Source: Glutamicibacter soli
GTDB taxonomy: Bacteria > Actinomycetota > Actinomycetes > Actinomycetales > Micrococcaceae
Length of the DNA stretch: 64,000 nt
Direction of reading: 5' to 3'
NCBI RefSeq assembly: GCF_003309065.1
Contig: NZ_POAF01000003.1
Location: 496,001 to 560,000, forward strand
Of the stretch, positions 17,047 through 27,229 are shown one piece after another; the stretch's first letter is position 1, and the number at the start of each line of letters is the position of its first letter. The notes under the pieces were generated by a model. It ran no database searches and was not told the DNA's origin. It worked only from the letters and a program-made list of their open reading frames with translations. The position numbers were made by a program, and so were the translations under genes.

Positions 17047-18264
17047 CTAGACCAGCGTGAAACGCATCGGGACCTTGCCCCAGCCGCGCAGCACGTTGTT
17101 GTGGTAGTACTCCACCGGTGCAGCCATTTCCACCTTGGCCACGCGCTGGAGCATGACTTCCAGCAGGCAGGCGGACTGCAGGCGGGCCGCGTGTTGTCCC
17201 ACACACTGGTGCATGCCCATGCCGAAGGCCAGGTGGCCCGACGGGTCACGGGTCAGATCAAACTTTTTTGGGTTCTCCCAACGGCGCGGATCGTGGTTCG
17301 CGGACTGGAAGGAGAGCAACACACGGCTTCCCTTCGGGATCACGAAGCCATCGATTTCCACTTCGGTAGATGCCACACGGAAGATCTGCTGCACCGGGGA
17401 AACCACACGCAGCGACTCGTCGAATGCAACGCGGGCCAGACCCGGGTTCTGCTTCAGCGCTTCGTACTGGTCCGGGTTGGTGGCCAGCGCGTGCATCAGA
17501 CCGGAGATGCTGTACACCGTGGTGTCCACGCCCGCTGAAAGCAGCGAACGGGTCAGCAGCGGGGCATGCTCGTGCAGGATGTCGCCGCGGTCGGCGGCGG
17601 CCCAGATGTCCGCGCCGAAGCCTTCGGGGGCCAGCGCGTCGCGCTGGCACTTCCCGGTAGCCCATTCGTTCAGTTCCTTGGCCTGGCCGGCGCCCTTCTC
17701 GAACAGCTCGTTGCGCGGCCCCAGGCTGTTGAAGATGTGGTCCGCGTACGGCACCAGCTTTTCGCGCCCGTCAGGGTCGATGCCGGAGGCGTCCGGGAAG
17801 AAGTTCACCGGGAACACCGCGGCGATCTGCTGCGCACCGTCCACCAGCACCTCGCCGCCGGCGGGGACCTCGTCCAGCAGCTCGTCGAAGAGCGCTTCGG
17901 CGCGCGACATGCAGTTGTCCTTCATGGAGCGCAGCACGCGGGCGGAGAGGATTTCCTGCAGCACCTCGCGCGGAGCATCGTGCTCCGGCGGATCCATCTG
18001 CAGCAGGCCGCGGGCGCGGTTCGGCGGCAGCAGCCCGACGCCTTCGCCACTGGTCAGTTCCTGCCAGTTGGAGACGGCTTGGGACATGTGTTCGTAGCGG
18101 CCGATGGCGTAGGCGCCGTACTTGCTCAGGTAGGCCACCGGGCCTGCCTCGCGCAGGGCTTCCTGGAACGGCAGCGGGTTTTCCAGCGATTCCGGGGAAA
18201 ACGGGTCGCCGTCCAGCACCGGGATCTTGCCGCCGGCCACCGGGCACTTGGTCATTGCAGTCAT
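17047..18264 (-). CDS. Cytochrome P450, CYP199-like (copy 1)
   Basis: A 405-aa soluble class P450. The oxygen-activating I helix reads SLLSAGVDTTV, the ExxR motif is ESLRVVSP and the heme-binding loop is FGMGMHQCVGQ with the axial Cys at 354. Phrases such as LREAGPVAYL, FFPDASGID and GFGADIW recall CYP199-type enzymes that hydroxylate or demethylate para-substituted aromatic acids; this is from memory, not a search. It lies 12 bases after the reductase gene, its probable electron donor. A paralogue of the same length is at 40466-41683. ATG 18264 is preceded by AGGAG. Confidence 0.93.
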   Translation of the reverse strand: MTAMTKCPVAGGKIPVLDGDPFSPESLENPLPFQEALREAGPVAYLSKYGAYAIGRYEHMSQAVSNWQELTSGEGVGLLPPNRARGLLQMDPPEHDAPREVLQEILSARVLRSMKDNCMSRAEALFDELLDEVPAGGEVLVDGAQQIAAVFPVNFFPDASGIDPDGREKLVPYADHIFNSLGPRNELFEKGAGQAKELNEWATGKCQRDALAPEGFGADIWAAADRGDILHEHAPLLTRSLLSAGVDTTVYSISGLMHALATNPDQYEALKQNPGLARVAFDESLRVVSPVQQIFRVASTEVEIDGFVIPKGSRVLLSFQSANHDPRRWENPKKFDLTRDPSGHLAFGMGMHQCVGQHAARLQSACLLEVMLQRVAKVEMAAPVEYYHNNVLRGWGKVPMRFTLV

Positions 18265-18276
18265 GAGAGTGTTCTC

Positions 18277-19299
18277 CTAGAGGTCGAGGACCAGGCGGTC
18301 TGAAATTGCACGGGATACGCAAACGAACATCCGGTCGTTCTTGGCGCGTTCGGCATCGTTGAGCAGGGAGTCGCGATGCTCCGGGGTGCCGCGCAGCACG
18401 CCGACCTCGCAGGTGCCGCAGACGCCCTCGTTGCAGGAGGAAAGCACCGGCACGCCGGCGTCGTTCAGGGCGCCGAGCACTGTCTGCTGCGTGCCGACGG
18501 TGACGACCTTCTTGGAGATCGCCAGCTCCAGCTCGAAGGGTTCGGTGCGCACCGGCTCCGGCAGCTGCGCCGGGACGAAGCGCTCGAAGCGCACGGTGCC
18601 CGCAGGCCAGGCCTCAGCCGCGCCGGCCACCGCGTTCAGCAGCGGCTCCGGGCCGCAGCAGTACACGCGCCCGTGCTCCACTGTCTCGGCCAGGAAGGTG
18701 AGGTTCAGGTGCCCCATTTCGTCCTGCGGCCAGATGGTCACCTTGTCGCCGTAGGCTTCCAGCTCGGGCAGGAAGGCCATGGAGGCGCGGGAGCGTCCGC
18801 CGTAGTGCAGGTGCCAGTCGATGCCCAGCTGCTCCGCCGCGGCGATCATGGTCATGATCGGGGTGATGCCGATGCCGCCGGCAATGAATTCGTAGCGCTT
18901 GGCCTGGGACAGGGAGAAGTTGTTGCGCGGGGTGCCCACGTTGAGCATCTGGCCTTCGACCAGCTCGTCGTGGATGTAGTGCGAGCCGCCCTTGGAATTG
19001 GGTTCGCGCAGCACCGCCACCTCGTAGGAAGAAGCCTCCCAGCGGTCGCCGCACAGCGAGTAGTGCCGCGAGAGGGCGCCCTGGGTGGCGGTGGGCAGTA
19101 CCAGTTCGATATGCGCGCCGGGGGTCCAGTCAGGGACCCGGAAGCCGTTGGGCTCCTCCAGCCGCAGGCGGACGACGCCCTCGGCCAGTTCTTCCTTCCG
19201 GGCGACCCTCAGGGACTGGATCCCCGGGTGGCCCGCAACGCTGTGGGGCGCGGCCTGTGCCGCGTCTTTCTCACCTGTGGTCATGGCATTTGTTGACAT
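18277..19299 (-). CDS. Phthalate-dioxygenase-reductase-type oxidoreductase (VanB-like), P450 partner
   Basis: A 340-aa flavin and 2Fe-2S reductase. The flavin-binding part has RHYSLCGD (about residue 79), the NAD part has GGIGITPIM, and the C-terminal plant-type ferredoxin domain has CNEGVCGTCEVG with a fourth Cys in FVCVSRA. It passes electrons from NAD(P)H through flavin and 2Fe-2S to an acceptor. Such reductases usually serve Rieske oxygenases; here the only neighbour is a P450, which makes this an unusual P450/PDR pair. A TATCGAGGTGATA site lies about 50 bases upstream of its ATG. Confidence 0.88.
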   Translation of the reverse strand: MSTNAMTTGEKDAAQAAPHSVAGHPGIQSLRVARKEELAEGVVRLRLEEPNGFRVPDWTPGAHIELVLPTATQGALSRHYSLCGDRWEASSYEVAVLREPNSKGGSHYIHDELVEGQMLNVGTPRNNFSLSQAKRYEFIAGGIGITPIMTMIAAAEQLGIDWHLHYGGRSRASMAFLPELEAYGDKVTIWPQDEMGHLNLTFLAETVEHGRVYCCGPEPLLNAVAGAAEAWPAGTVRFERFVPAQLPEPVRTEPFELELAISKKVVTVGTQQTVLGALNDAGVPVLSSCNEGVCGTCEVGVLRGTPEHRDSLLNDAERAKNDRMFVCVSRAISDRLVLDL

Positions 19300-19347
19300 G
19301 TTTCGATCATCCTAGGGTCGCGGGCGTGTAAGCAATCTCACATGCCG

Positions 19348-19360
19348 TATCGAGGTGATA
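19348..19360. promoter_or_regulatory. TATCGAGGTGATA, candidate LysR-type site
   Basis: This sequence has TATC-N5-GATA symmetry, that is T-N11-A as LysR regulators favour, followed by GC. It lies between the upstream terminator and the reductase/P450 operon. Related sites occur at 29550, 33493, 39110 and 43221. Confidence 0.5.
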
Positions 19361-19428
19361 GCCCAGTGCTTGCAGACTGCGAAAAGATTCGTTGATCGCT
19401 GATGATGCGATCCTCCGGGTTAACGGCG

Positions 19429-19473
19429 CGCGGCGCCCCGAAAGGAGAGATTCTCTCTTTTCGGGGCGCCGCG
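19429..19473 (-). terminator. Terminator after the acyl-CoA dehydrogenase operon
   Basis: A 15-bp perfect stem CGCGGCGCCCCGAAA (19429-19443) pairs with 19459-19473, and inner GAGAG/CTCTC pairing extends it. It starts five bases beyond the dehydrogenase stop. Confidence 0.85.
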
Positions 19474-19477
19474 AGGC

Positions 19478-20725
19478 CTAGGCGTTGGCCGGGACCTTCT
19501 CCTCGCGCAGCGCACGCTGGCGCTTGAGCTCATTGCGGGCCAGGGCGTTCTTGTGCACCTCGTCCGGGCCGTCGGCGAAGCGCAGGGTGCGGATGTAGGC
19601 GAAGCCCTCCGCCAGGTTGAAGTCCTGGGACAGGCCTCCGGCGCCGTGCACCTGGATGGCCTTGTCGAAGATCCACTCGATGGCCTGCGGGGTGGCGATC
19701 TTGATCGTCTGGATTTCGGTGTGGGCACCCTTGTTGCCCACGGTGTCCATCAGCCAAGCGGTCTTCAGCACCATCAGCCGCAGCTGCTCGACCCGCACGC
19801 GGGATTCGGCGATCCAGTCGCGGATCACGCCCTGCTCGCTGAGGGTCTTGCCGAAGGCGGTGCGGGAGTCGGCGCGGGCGCACATCATCTCGATGGCGCG
19901 CTCGGCCATGCCGATGGCGCGCATGCAGTGGTGGATGCGGCCAGGACCCAGTCGGGCCTGGGCGATGCCGAAGCCGCCGCCTTCCTCGCCGATAAGGTTG
20001 GAGACCGGGACACGCACGTTGTCGAACTCGATCTCGCCGTGGCCGCCGTTGTAGTGGTCCTTGAAGCCCATCACGTCCATTGAACGCAGGACCTTCAGGC
20101 CCGGGGTGTCGCGCGGGACGATGATCTGCGACTGCTGGCGGTGGCGTGCCTCGGTCGGATCGGTCTTGCCCATCACGATGAAGAACGCGGCATCCGGGTT
20201 CAGCGCGCCGGTGATGAACCACTTGCGGCCGTTGATGACATACTCGTCGCCCTCGCGGCGGATGCTGGTCTCCACGTTGGTGGCGTCCGAGGAAGCCACC
20301 GCCGGTTCGGTCATGGCGAAGGCGGAGCGGATCTCGCCGTTCAGCAGCGGCGTCAGCCACTTCTCCTTCTGCTCTTCGGTGCCGAATTCGTTCAGCAGCT
20401 CCATGTTGCCGGTGTCCGGGGCGGCGCAGTTCAGCGCCGCCGGAGCCAGCGTGCGGGCACGGCCGGTGATCTCGCACAAGGTCGCGTACTGCACATTGGT
20501 CAGGCCAGCGCCCCGCTCGCCGGGCAGGAACAGGTTCCACAGGCCGCGGCGGCGGGCCTCGTCGCGCAGCTCGTTCAGGATCTTCGAGCGGGTGAAGGCA
20601 TACGGCTCAGGCATGGCTTCCAGCTCTGCCTCGTACGCTTCCTCGTTCGGGTAAACGAACTTCTCCATGAAGTCCTCAAGTTCTGCCTTGAGGGCTTCGG
20701 TGCGTGCATCCATTGCGAATTCCAT
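19478..20725 (-). CDS. Acyl-CoA dehydrogenase family protein
   Basis: A 415-aa FAD flavoprotein that should form the enoyl-CoA in a beta-oxidation-like step and pass electrons to ETF. FAD and substrate motifs FAMTEPAVASSDATN and GRKWFITGA are visible, and the C-terminal domain ends with the usual helical bundle (VHGAGGLSQDFNLAEGFAY). ATG 20725 follows GGAG with eight bases and begins right after the phosphotransferase stop. The pairing with a phosphotransferase mirrors the ACAD10/ACAD11 domain pair, where a kinase domain works with the dehydrogenase on 4-hydroxyacyl-CoAs. Last gene of its operon. Confidence 0.93.
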   Translation of the reverse strand: MEFAMDARTEALKAELEDFMEKFVYPNEEAYEAELEAMPEPYAFTRSKILNELRDEARRRGLWNLFLPGERGAGLTNVQYATLCEITGRARTLAPAALNCAAPDTGNMELLNEFGTEEQKEKWLTPLLNGEIRSAFAMTEPAVASSDATNVETSIRREGDEYVINGRKWFITGALNPDAAFFIVMGKTDPTEARHRQQSQIIVPRDTPGLKVLRSMDVMGFKDHYNGGHGEIEFDNVRVPVSNLIGEEGGGFGIAQARLGPGRIHHCMRAIGMAERAIEMMCARADSRTAFGKTLSEQGVIRDWIAESRVRVEQLRLMVLKTAWLMDTVGNKGAHTEIQTIKIATPQAIEWIFDKAIQVHGAGGLSQDFNLAEGFAYIRTLRFADGPDEVHKNALARNELKRQRALREEKVPANA

Positions 20726-21808
20726 TTACTTGTACTCCTTCATTGCGTCCAGTCCAAGTTCCAATAGCAGCGGGACTGCATAGCCCGCGTTTTCAAATCC
20801 CTCGCCCAGCGTCTGGCGGTTCAGGTGCCTGAAGCGCACGCCTTCGGAGATGCCGGCCAGCTTGAAGCAGGCCAGCCCCAGGTAGAAGCCGAAGCCGGTG
20901 AGCTTGCGGCCGCTTTCCTGTTCATAGAGCGAGATGATCTCTTCTTCGTCCAGGTAGCCCTCGGCCAGGGTGACATCGAGTTCGTCCTTGTTGGTGCTGT
21001 CCCAGTCCGCGACGATCTTCGCGCGGCGCTGGTAGACCAGCATCAGGGCCAAGTCCAGCAGCGGGTCGCCCAGCGTGGCCATTTCCCAGTCGATGACGGC
21101 GGCCGGCTTATCGTCCGGGCCCATCAGCACGTTGTCCAGGCGGAAGTCGCCGTGCACGATGCCGGGCACGGAGTCCTGCGGCACATTGGCCGCCAGCAGC
21201 TCGTAGAGCTCGTCCGCGCCGGGCAGTTCCCGGGTCTTGGAATTTTCCATCTGGGTTTTCCAGCGCTTGACCTGGCGTTCCAGGTAGCCCTGCGGGCGGC
21301 CGAAGCCGCCCAGGCCCACCGCTTCGAAATCCACCTGGTGCAGCTTGACCAGGGTGCGCACCAACTCGATGGAGATCTCGCGGGCACGCCGGGCGCCCAG
21401 CGGCTCCAGTTCCTGCTTGTAGCGGTACGGGACGCCGTTGACCTTTTCCATCAGGTAGAACTCGGCGCCCAGCACCTCCTTGTCCGCGCAGTAGGCGATC
21501 ATCTGCGGGACCGGGACCTCGGTTCCGGCCAGCGCATGCGCCATGTCGTATTCGCGGCGCATGTCATGGGCCGTGGCCATGACGTTGCCCAGCGGCGGGC
21601 GGCGGATGATCCACTCACTGCTCCCGTCGCCCAGCAGATAGGTCAGGTTGGACTTGCCGCCGGTGATCAGCGTGGCGGACAGGTCGCCGGCGACCAGGCC
21701 GGGGTGGTTCGTGTCCAGCCAGCTTTTCAAGGCCGGCAGGTCCAGGCCCGCCGGCGAGGACACCTGCGCCGTCTGGGTCTTCTCAGCTGAAGTCATGGGT
21801 TGGTTCAC
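20726..21808 (-). CDS. APH-like phosphotransferase (ACAD10/11-type kinase)
   Basis: A 360-aa protein-kinase-like fold enzyme. The catalytic loop is HGDFRLDNVLMGP and the metal-binding segment is VIDWEMATLGDPLLDL, as in aminoglycoside-phosphotransferase-like proteins. In ACAD10/11-type systems such a domain phosphorylates a 4-hydroxyacyl-CoA before the dehydrogenase acts. That role is inferred from direct adjacency to the acyl-CoA dehydrogenase. GTG 21808 overlaps the stop of the binding-protein gene (GTGA); ATG 21796 is an alternative. Antibiotic resistance is unlikely in this context. Confidence 0.85.
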   Translation of the reverse strand: MNQPMTSAEKTQTAQVSSPAGLDLPALKSWLDTNHPGLVAGDLSATLITGGKSNLTYLLGDGSSEWIIRRPPLGNVMATAHDMRREYDMAHALAGTEVPVPQMIAYCADKEVLGAEFYLMEKVNGVPYRYKQELEPLGARRAREISIELVRTLVKLHQVDFEAVGLGGFGRPQGYLERQVKRWKTQMENSKTRELPGADELYELLAANVPQDSVPGIVHGDFRLDNVLMGPDDKPAAVIDWEMATLGDPLLDLALMLVYQRRAKIVADWDSTNKDELDVTLAEGYLDEEEIISLYEQESGRKLTGFGFYLGLACFKLAGISEGVRFRHLNRQTLGEGFENAGYAVPLLLELGLDAMKEYK

Positions 21809-22914
21809 GCCCTTGCGAATTCGGGTACGAGGGATTCATAGGTGATGTCGCCCTTCTTGACGCTGCCGAAGCGCAAGGCCAGGTCGGCCATGTGCTCGAC
21901 GGTCTTGCGGTCCGCCTTGAACATCGGCTGCAGTTTCGGGGCGATGTCGTTGGAGTAGTGCTCCACGTATTCGGTAGCGATGTTCATGCCCTTGCCGCCC
22001 AGCGCGGTGTCGTTCATGATCTTGGCGGCGGCTTCCTTGTTCTGCAGGATCCAGTTCTTCGCATCGTCCTGCGCGGCCAGCCACTTCTGGGCGATGCCCG
22101 GATCCTTCTCGACCATTTCCTCGCGCATGCCGATGGCCACCACGGCCTGGTTGCGCATCATGTCCGGGACGTTCGGCTCCGCGAAGTCGATCAGCACGGT
22201 GCCGCCGGATTCCTGGGACACGTAGCGGGTCGCGGTCCACTGCACCGTCACGTAGGCGTCGATGCGGTCGGCCTTCAGGTTCGGAATCGCCTGCGCGGTA
22301 GGCCCGACGGCCAGCGCGGTGACGTCCGAGTACTTCATGCCGGCAAGTTCCAGGGCCAGCTTCAGCTGCAGGTCGCCGCCGGCGCCCACGCTGGTCACAC
22401 CCACGCGCTTGCCCTTCAGCGAGGCCATCTTCTCCTCGAAGCTCGCGTCCTTCGACGGCCACTGGTGCTTGGATGCGCCCACGATGCCGTAGGTGGTCTC
22501 GACCATGCGGAAGCCCAGCAGCAGCGGACGCTTGCCCTTGGTGGAGTTCGCGTGGGTCGCCAGCAGCAGCAGGGTGTCGGCGGCGTAGCCGTCAATCGCC
22601 CCGGCGGTCAGCAGCTGGAAGGCCTGGACGCCGCTCTGCGGGTTCAGGTGCTTGTCCACCTTCAGCCCGTGGTTCGCATAGTCCTTGTTTTCCAGGTTGA
22701 GCGTGTCCAGGAAGTAGGCGTCGCCCGGGAAAGAAGCCACGTTGAACGGCTGCAGGTCTCCGGCGGAGGCATTGCCCCCGGCACCGCACGCGGACAGCAG
22801 CGAAGCTGCACCCAGCGCGGCCGACCCGGCGCCCAAGTACTTGAGCAGGGACCGGCGGGACAGTCCGCCGGCAGGTGCTGCCGCCAGCTGGTTCTGGTGG
22901 TACGTCATTGTCAC
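21805..22914 (-). CDS. ABC transporter substrate-binding protein, SsuA/NMT1-like, Tat-exported lipoprotein (copy 1)
   Basis: A 369-aa binding protein. The N-terminus has a twin-arginine motif SRRSLLKYLG followed by a hydrophobic stretch and a lipobox LSAC, so it is probably folded before export and then lipid-anchored. The mature part resembles SsuA/TauA/NMT1 proteins, which bind sulfonates, aromatic acids or pyrimidines. GTG 22914 or ATG 22908 can serve as start after AAGGAG. There is no permease or ATPase adjacent. A paralogue is at 41628-42839. It should feed the permease (31642-32493) and ATPase (33748-34596). Confidence 0.88.
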   Translation of the reverse strand: MTMTYHQNQLAAAPAGGLSRRSLLKYLGAGSAALGAASLLSACGAGGNASAGDLQPFNVASFPGDAYFLDTLNLENKDYANHGLKVDKHLNPQSGVQAFQLLTAGAIDGYAADTLLLLATHANSTKGKRPLLLGFRMVETTYGIVGASKHQWPSKDASFEEKMASLKGKRVGVTSVGAGGDLQLKLALELAGMKYSDVTALAVGPTAQAIPNLKADRIDAYVTVQWTATRYVSQESGGTVLIDFAEPNVPDMMRNQAVVAIGMREEMVEKDPGIAQKWLAAQDDAKNWILQNKEAAAKIMNDTALGGKGMNIATEYVEHYSNDIAPKLQPMFKADRKTVEHMADLALRFGSVKKGDITYESLVPEFARA

Positions 22915-23004
22915 TCCTTGAAGGTGGCCGCAAAGTCCACGGCGAGTCGGTGCATTGAAGGTACTGCTGATGGTTCTTTCCCGGGCGCCATTGCCCAGAT
23001 GGTG

Positions 23005-24036
23005 CTATGCGGTGTGCTCCATGACCACACGCCCCACGGTTTTGCCGTCGGCCAGGCGCTGCAGCCCGGCCGGTACGCCGTCGATGCCGAAGCGCTCCGA
23101 GACGAACGGGTTGATCTTCCCGGCGTCGGCCAGCTTGGTCAGCTCTGCATGGCAGTCGTCCACGACCTGCGGGTTCTTCTTGTTGTACAGGCCCCAGTGG
23201 ATGCCGAGGATCGCGTAGTTCTTCACCAGCGCGTGGTTCAGCTTGGCGCTCTGGATCTCGCCGCCGGCGAAGCCGACCACGATGATGCGTCCTTCGAAGG
23301 CGATGCACTTGGTGGACTTCTGGTAGACCTCGCCGCCCACCGGGTCGTAGACCACGTCGGCGCCGCGGCCGTCGGTGAACTCGTTGACCACGGCCACGAA
23401 GTCCTCCTTGCGGCGGTCGATGACCAGGTCCGCGCCGAGCTTGCGGGCGTAGTCGGCCTTGGCCTCGCCGCCCACCACGCCGATGACCGTGGCCCCGGCG
23501 GCCTTGCCCAACTGGATGGCTGCCGAGCCCACGCCGCCGGCGGCGGCATGCACCAGCAGCACCTCGCCGGGCTGGATGCGGGCCAGCCGGTGCAGGCCCA
23601 CCCAGCCGGTCTGGTAGCCGATGAACAGGCTGGCGGCCTGCGCATTGTCCAGGGAATCCGGCGCCTGGTGCACCACGTTCTGGTCCATCACCGCGTAGTC
23701 GGCGAACCCGCCGTAGGGCAGGGTGGTCAGGCCCAGCACGCGGTCCCCCACCTTGGCACGGGTGACGTTCTTGCCGGCGGCGATCACCGTGGCGCAGACC
23801 TCGCGGCCCGGGGTGAAGGGCAGGTCGGGCTTGACCTGGTATTCACCGCGGCACATCAGCACGTCGGGGAAGTTCGCGGCCGAGGCCAGGACCTTGACGA
23901 GCACCTGCTCGTCGCCGATGGACGGCACCACGTATTCAGCGAATTTCAGCGCATCGGCTGGGTCGCCCAGTTCCATGACCGACCAGGCCTTGAGCATGGT
24001 CGGCAGCTGCAGTTCTTCACTGGTTGCCACTGGCAT
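23005..24036 (-). CDS. NADPH:quinone oxidoreductase family protein (zinc-free MDR)
   Basis: A 343-aa medium-chain dehydrogenase/reductase without the catalytic zinc ligands of alcohol dehydrogenases. The cofactor loop is AAAGGVGSAAIQLGKAAGA (about residue 150), and LPYGGFADYAVM is typical of the quinone oxidoreductase/enoyl reductase branch. It may reduce a quinone or an enone or enoyl-CoA intermediate. It follows the biotin carrier gene by three bases, with its ribosome binding site inside that gene's end, so it belongs to the carboxylase operon. Confidence 0.88.
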   Translation of the reverse strand: MPVATSEELQLPTMLKAWSVMELGDPADALKFAEYVVPSIGDEQVLVKVLASAANFPDVLMCRGEYQVKPDLPFTPGREVCATVIAAGKNVTRAKVGDRVLGLTTLPYGGFADYAVMDQNVVHQAPDSLDNAQAASLFIGYQTGWVGLHRLARIQPGEVLLVHAAAGGVGSAAIQLGKAAGATVIGVVGGEAKADYARKLGADLVIDRRKEDFVAVVNEFTDGRGADVVYDPVGGEVYQKSTKCIAFEGRIIVVGFAGGEIQSAKLNHALVKNYAILGIHWGLYNKKNPQVVDDCHAELTKLADAGKINPFVSERFGIDGVPAGLQRLADGKTVGRVVMEHTA

Positions 24037-24039
24037 GTC

Positions 24040-24263
24040 TTACTCCGATTCGAAGGTGAACAGGTTCTGGCCCGGACCCACCGAGTCGCCCTCGGCGACC
24101 AGGACTTCCAGGACGGTTCCGGCGTCGTCCGCGGTCACCGGGATCTCCATCTTCATGGCTTCCAGGATCAGCAGGGTGTCGTCTTCCTCGACCACGTCGC
24201 CCGGGGAGACCAGGATCTTCCAGACGTTCGCGGCCATGTCCGATGCGATGTTCTCGGCCATTG

Positions 24264-24267
<4 letters not shown>
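24040..24267 (-). CDS. Biotin carboxyl carrier protein of an acyl-CoA carboxylase
   Basis: A 75-aa free-standing biotinyl domain. The biotinylation site is EAMKMEI with Lys in the centre, flanked by the usual VSPGDVVEEDDTL and LVAEGDSVGPGQ turns. ATG 24267 overlaps the carboxylase stop (ATGA); ATG 24261 has better spacing to GGAG. It carries CO2 between the biotin carboxylase and the carboxyltransferase encoded just upstream. A separate carrier, rather than one fused to the carboxylase subunit, is notable for actinobacteria. Confidence 0.93.
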
Positions 24268-25649
<1,382 letters not shown>

Positions 25650-25659
25650 GCGTTTCTCC

Positions 25660-27225
25660 TTAGAAGCTGGTTGGCCACATGCTGAGGTTGTGTTCGCTGA
25701 TGCCGCCGGTGCGGGCGTTGAACTGGTCGGACAGGGATCCGAGGATGAACTCGCGGGTCTCGGCCGGGTCGATGACCTGCTCGAAACCGAACACGCGTCC
25801 CACGTCGTAGGCGGAGGTGCCCTTGCTCATCTCGGCCAGGCGCTGCGCGTACTCCTCCGGGTTCTCCTGCGGGTCCACGCCGTGCACCACGGAGACGGCG
25901 CTGGTCGGATCCATGAAGGAAACCTCGGTGCTCCACCAGCCGGCGGTCGCGTCGGCGGTGCCGCCGCCGCCCATGTTGATGAATGCCTGGCCGTAGTTCT
26001 TGCGCATGGTGACCGCGATCTTCGGGACGGTGACCAGGGACAGCGCGTTCATCCAGTTAATGATCTTGCCGGCGACCTTGCTACGCTCGGCCTCCAGGCC
26101 GATCAGGAAGCCGGGCTGGTCGACCAGGTGCACCACCGGGATGTTGTACGAGTCGCACAGCACCAGGAAGCTGGTGGCCTTGTCGCAGGCCTGGCCGTCC
26201 AGGGCGCCGCCCTTGAACTTCGGGTTGTTGGCGATGATGCCCACGCTCTGACCGCCGATGCGGGCCAGGGCCGTGACCAGGGACTTGCCGTAGCGGGCCT
26301 TGAGCGGGAAGACCGAGCCGGTGTCCGCGATGACCTCGATGACCTGGCGCACGTCGTAGGTCTGGGTGCGTGATTCCGGGACGATATCCTTGATGCGGTC
26401 CTGGTTCTCCCCCGAGCCGGAAGGGATCGGCGCGGTCGGCGGCAGTTCGCCGTTGTGGCTTGGCAGGTAGGACAGGAAGCGGCGGATCAGCTCGATGGCT
26501 TCCTCGTCGGTGTCGGCCACTGCATCGGCGTAGCCGGTGATGTCCGAGTGGACCTTCCAGCCGCCCAGCTCCTGGGCGTCGACCTTCTGGCCGGTGGCGC
26601 GGGAGACCAGGTTCGGGCTGGAGACCGCCAGCACGCTGCCTTTGCGGAAGACCGCGAAGTCCGAGGAGACGGTGTGCCATGCGGCCGAGCCGAAGCAGTA
26701 GCCGAAGGCCGCAGCGGCCCACGGGGCTTCGCGCTTGCGCAGGAAGCGGGTCTTGGAGTTCGAGTTGCCCATGCCGGTGCCGCCCATGGCGTCGGGCATG
26801 CGGATGCCGGTGGATTCGTTCAGGTAGACCAGCGGCACGCCTTTCTTCGCGGACAGCGCCTTGAAGTGGCTCATCTTCTTGTTGGAGACCGGCGAGGAGG
26901 AGGATCCCTTGACGGTGAAGTCGTAGGCGCAGACCGCGGCGCGGCGTCCCTCGATGTCGCCGGTGCCGGTGATCTTGCCGTCGGCCGGGGTCTTGTCGCG
27001 GTCCGCCTCCACGGCGGAGGTGGTGAACAGGCCGGATTCGCGGAACGTTCCCGGGTCCAGCAGCAGGGCCAGGCGTTCGCGGGCGTTGAGCTTGCCCTCG
27101 GCGCGGCGCGCCTCCAGCTTGCGGGTTCCGCCCATGGCCAGAGCCGCGTTGCGGCGTGCTTCGTGCTCCTGCTCGCGGGTCAGTTCCACGGCGGCTTCTG
27201 CTTCCTTGACTGCTTCCTGTGTCAT
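25660..27225 (-). CDS. Acyl-CoA carboxylase beta (carboxyltransferase) subunit
   Basis: A 521-aa carboxyltransferase with the paired crotonase-like halves of propionyl-/methylcrotonyl-/geranyl-CoA carboxylases. Recognisable segments are MGGTRKLEARRAEGKLNARE at the start, ADTGSVFPLKARYGKSLVTA, and NMGGGGTADATAGWW near residue 430. It transfers CO2 from carrier biotin to an acyl-CoA. The substrate could be a branched or cyclic enoyl-CoA, but cannot be fixed from sequence. It begins four bases after the CoA ligase stop, so the two are co-transcribed. Confidence 0.93.
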   Translation of the reverse strand: MTQEAVKEAEAAVELTREQEHEARRNAALAMGGTRKLEARRAEGKLNARERLALLLDPGTFRESGLFTTSAVEADRDKTPADGKITGTGDIEGRRAAVCAYDFTVKGSSSSPVSNKKMSHFKALSAKKGVPLVYLNESTGIRMPDAMGGTGMGNSNSKTRFLRKREAPWAAAAFGYCFGSAAWHTVSSDFAVFRKGSVLAVSSPNLVSRATGQKVDAQELGGWKVHSDITGYADAVADTDEEAIELIRRFLSYLPSHNGELPPTAPIPSGSGENQDRIKDIVPESRTQTYDVRQVIEVIADTGSVFPLKARYGKSLVTALARIGGQSVGIIANNPKFKGGALDGQACDKATSFLVLCDSYNIPVVHLVDQPGFLIGLEAERSKVAGKIINWMNALSLVTVPKIAVTMRKNYGQAFINMGGGGTADATAGWWSTEVSFMDPTSAVSVVHGVDPQENPEEYAQRLAEMSKGTSAYDVGRVFGFEQVIDPAETREFILGSLSDQFNARTGGISEHNLSMWPTSF

Positions 27226-27229
27226 GTTC

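Noticed and set aside
20726-21808. Aminoglycoside resistance gene
   Set aside because: The APH fold is real, but contact with an acyl-CoA dehydrogenase gene and the catabolic setting point to an ACAD10/11-type kinase.
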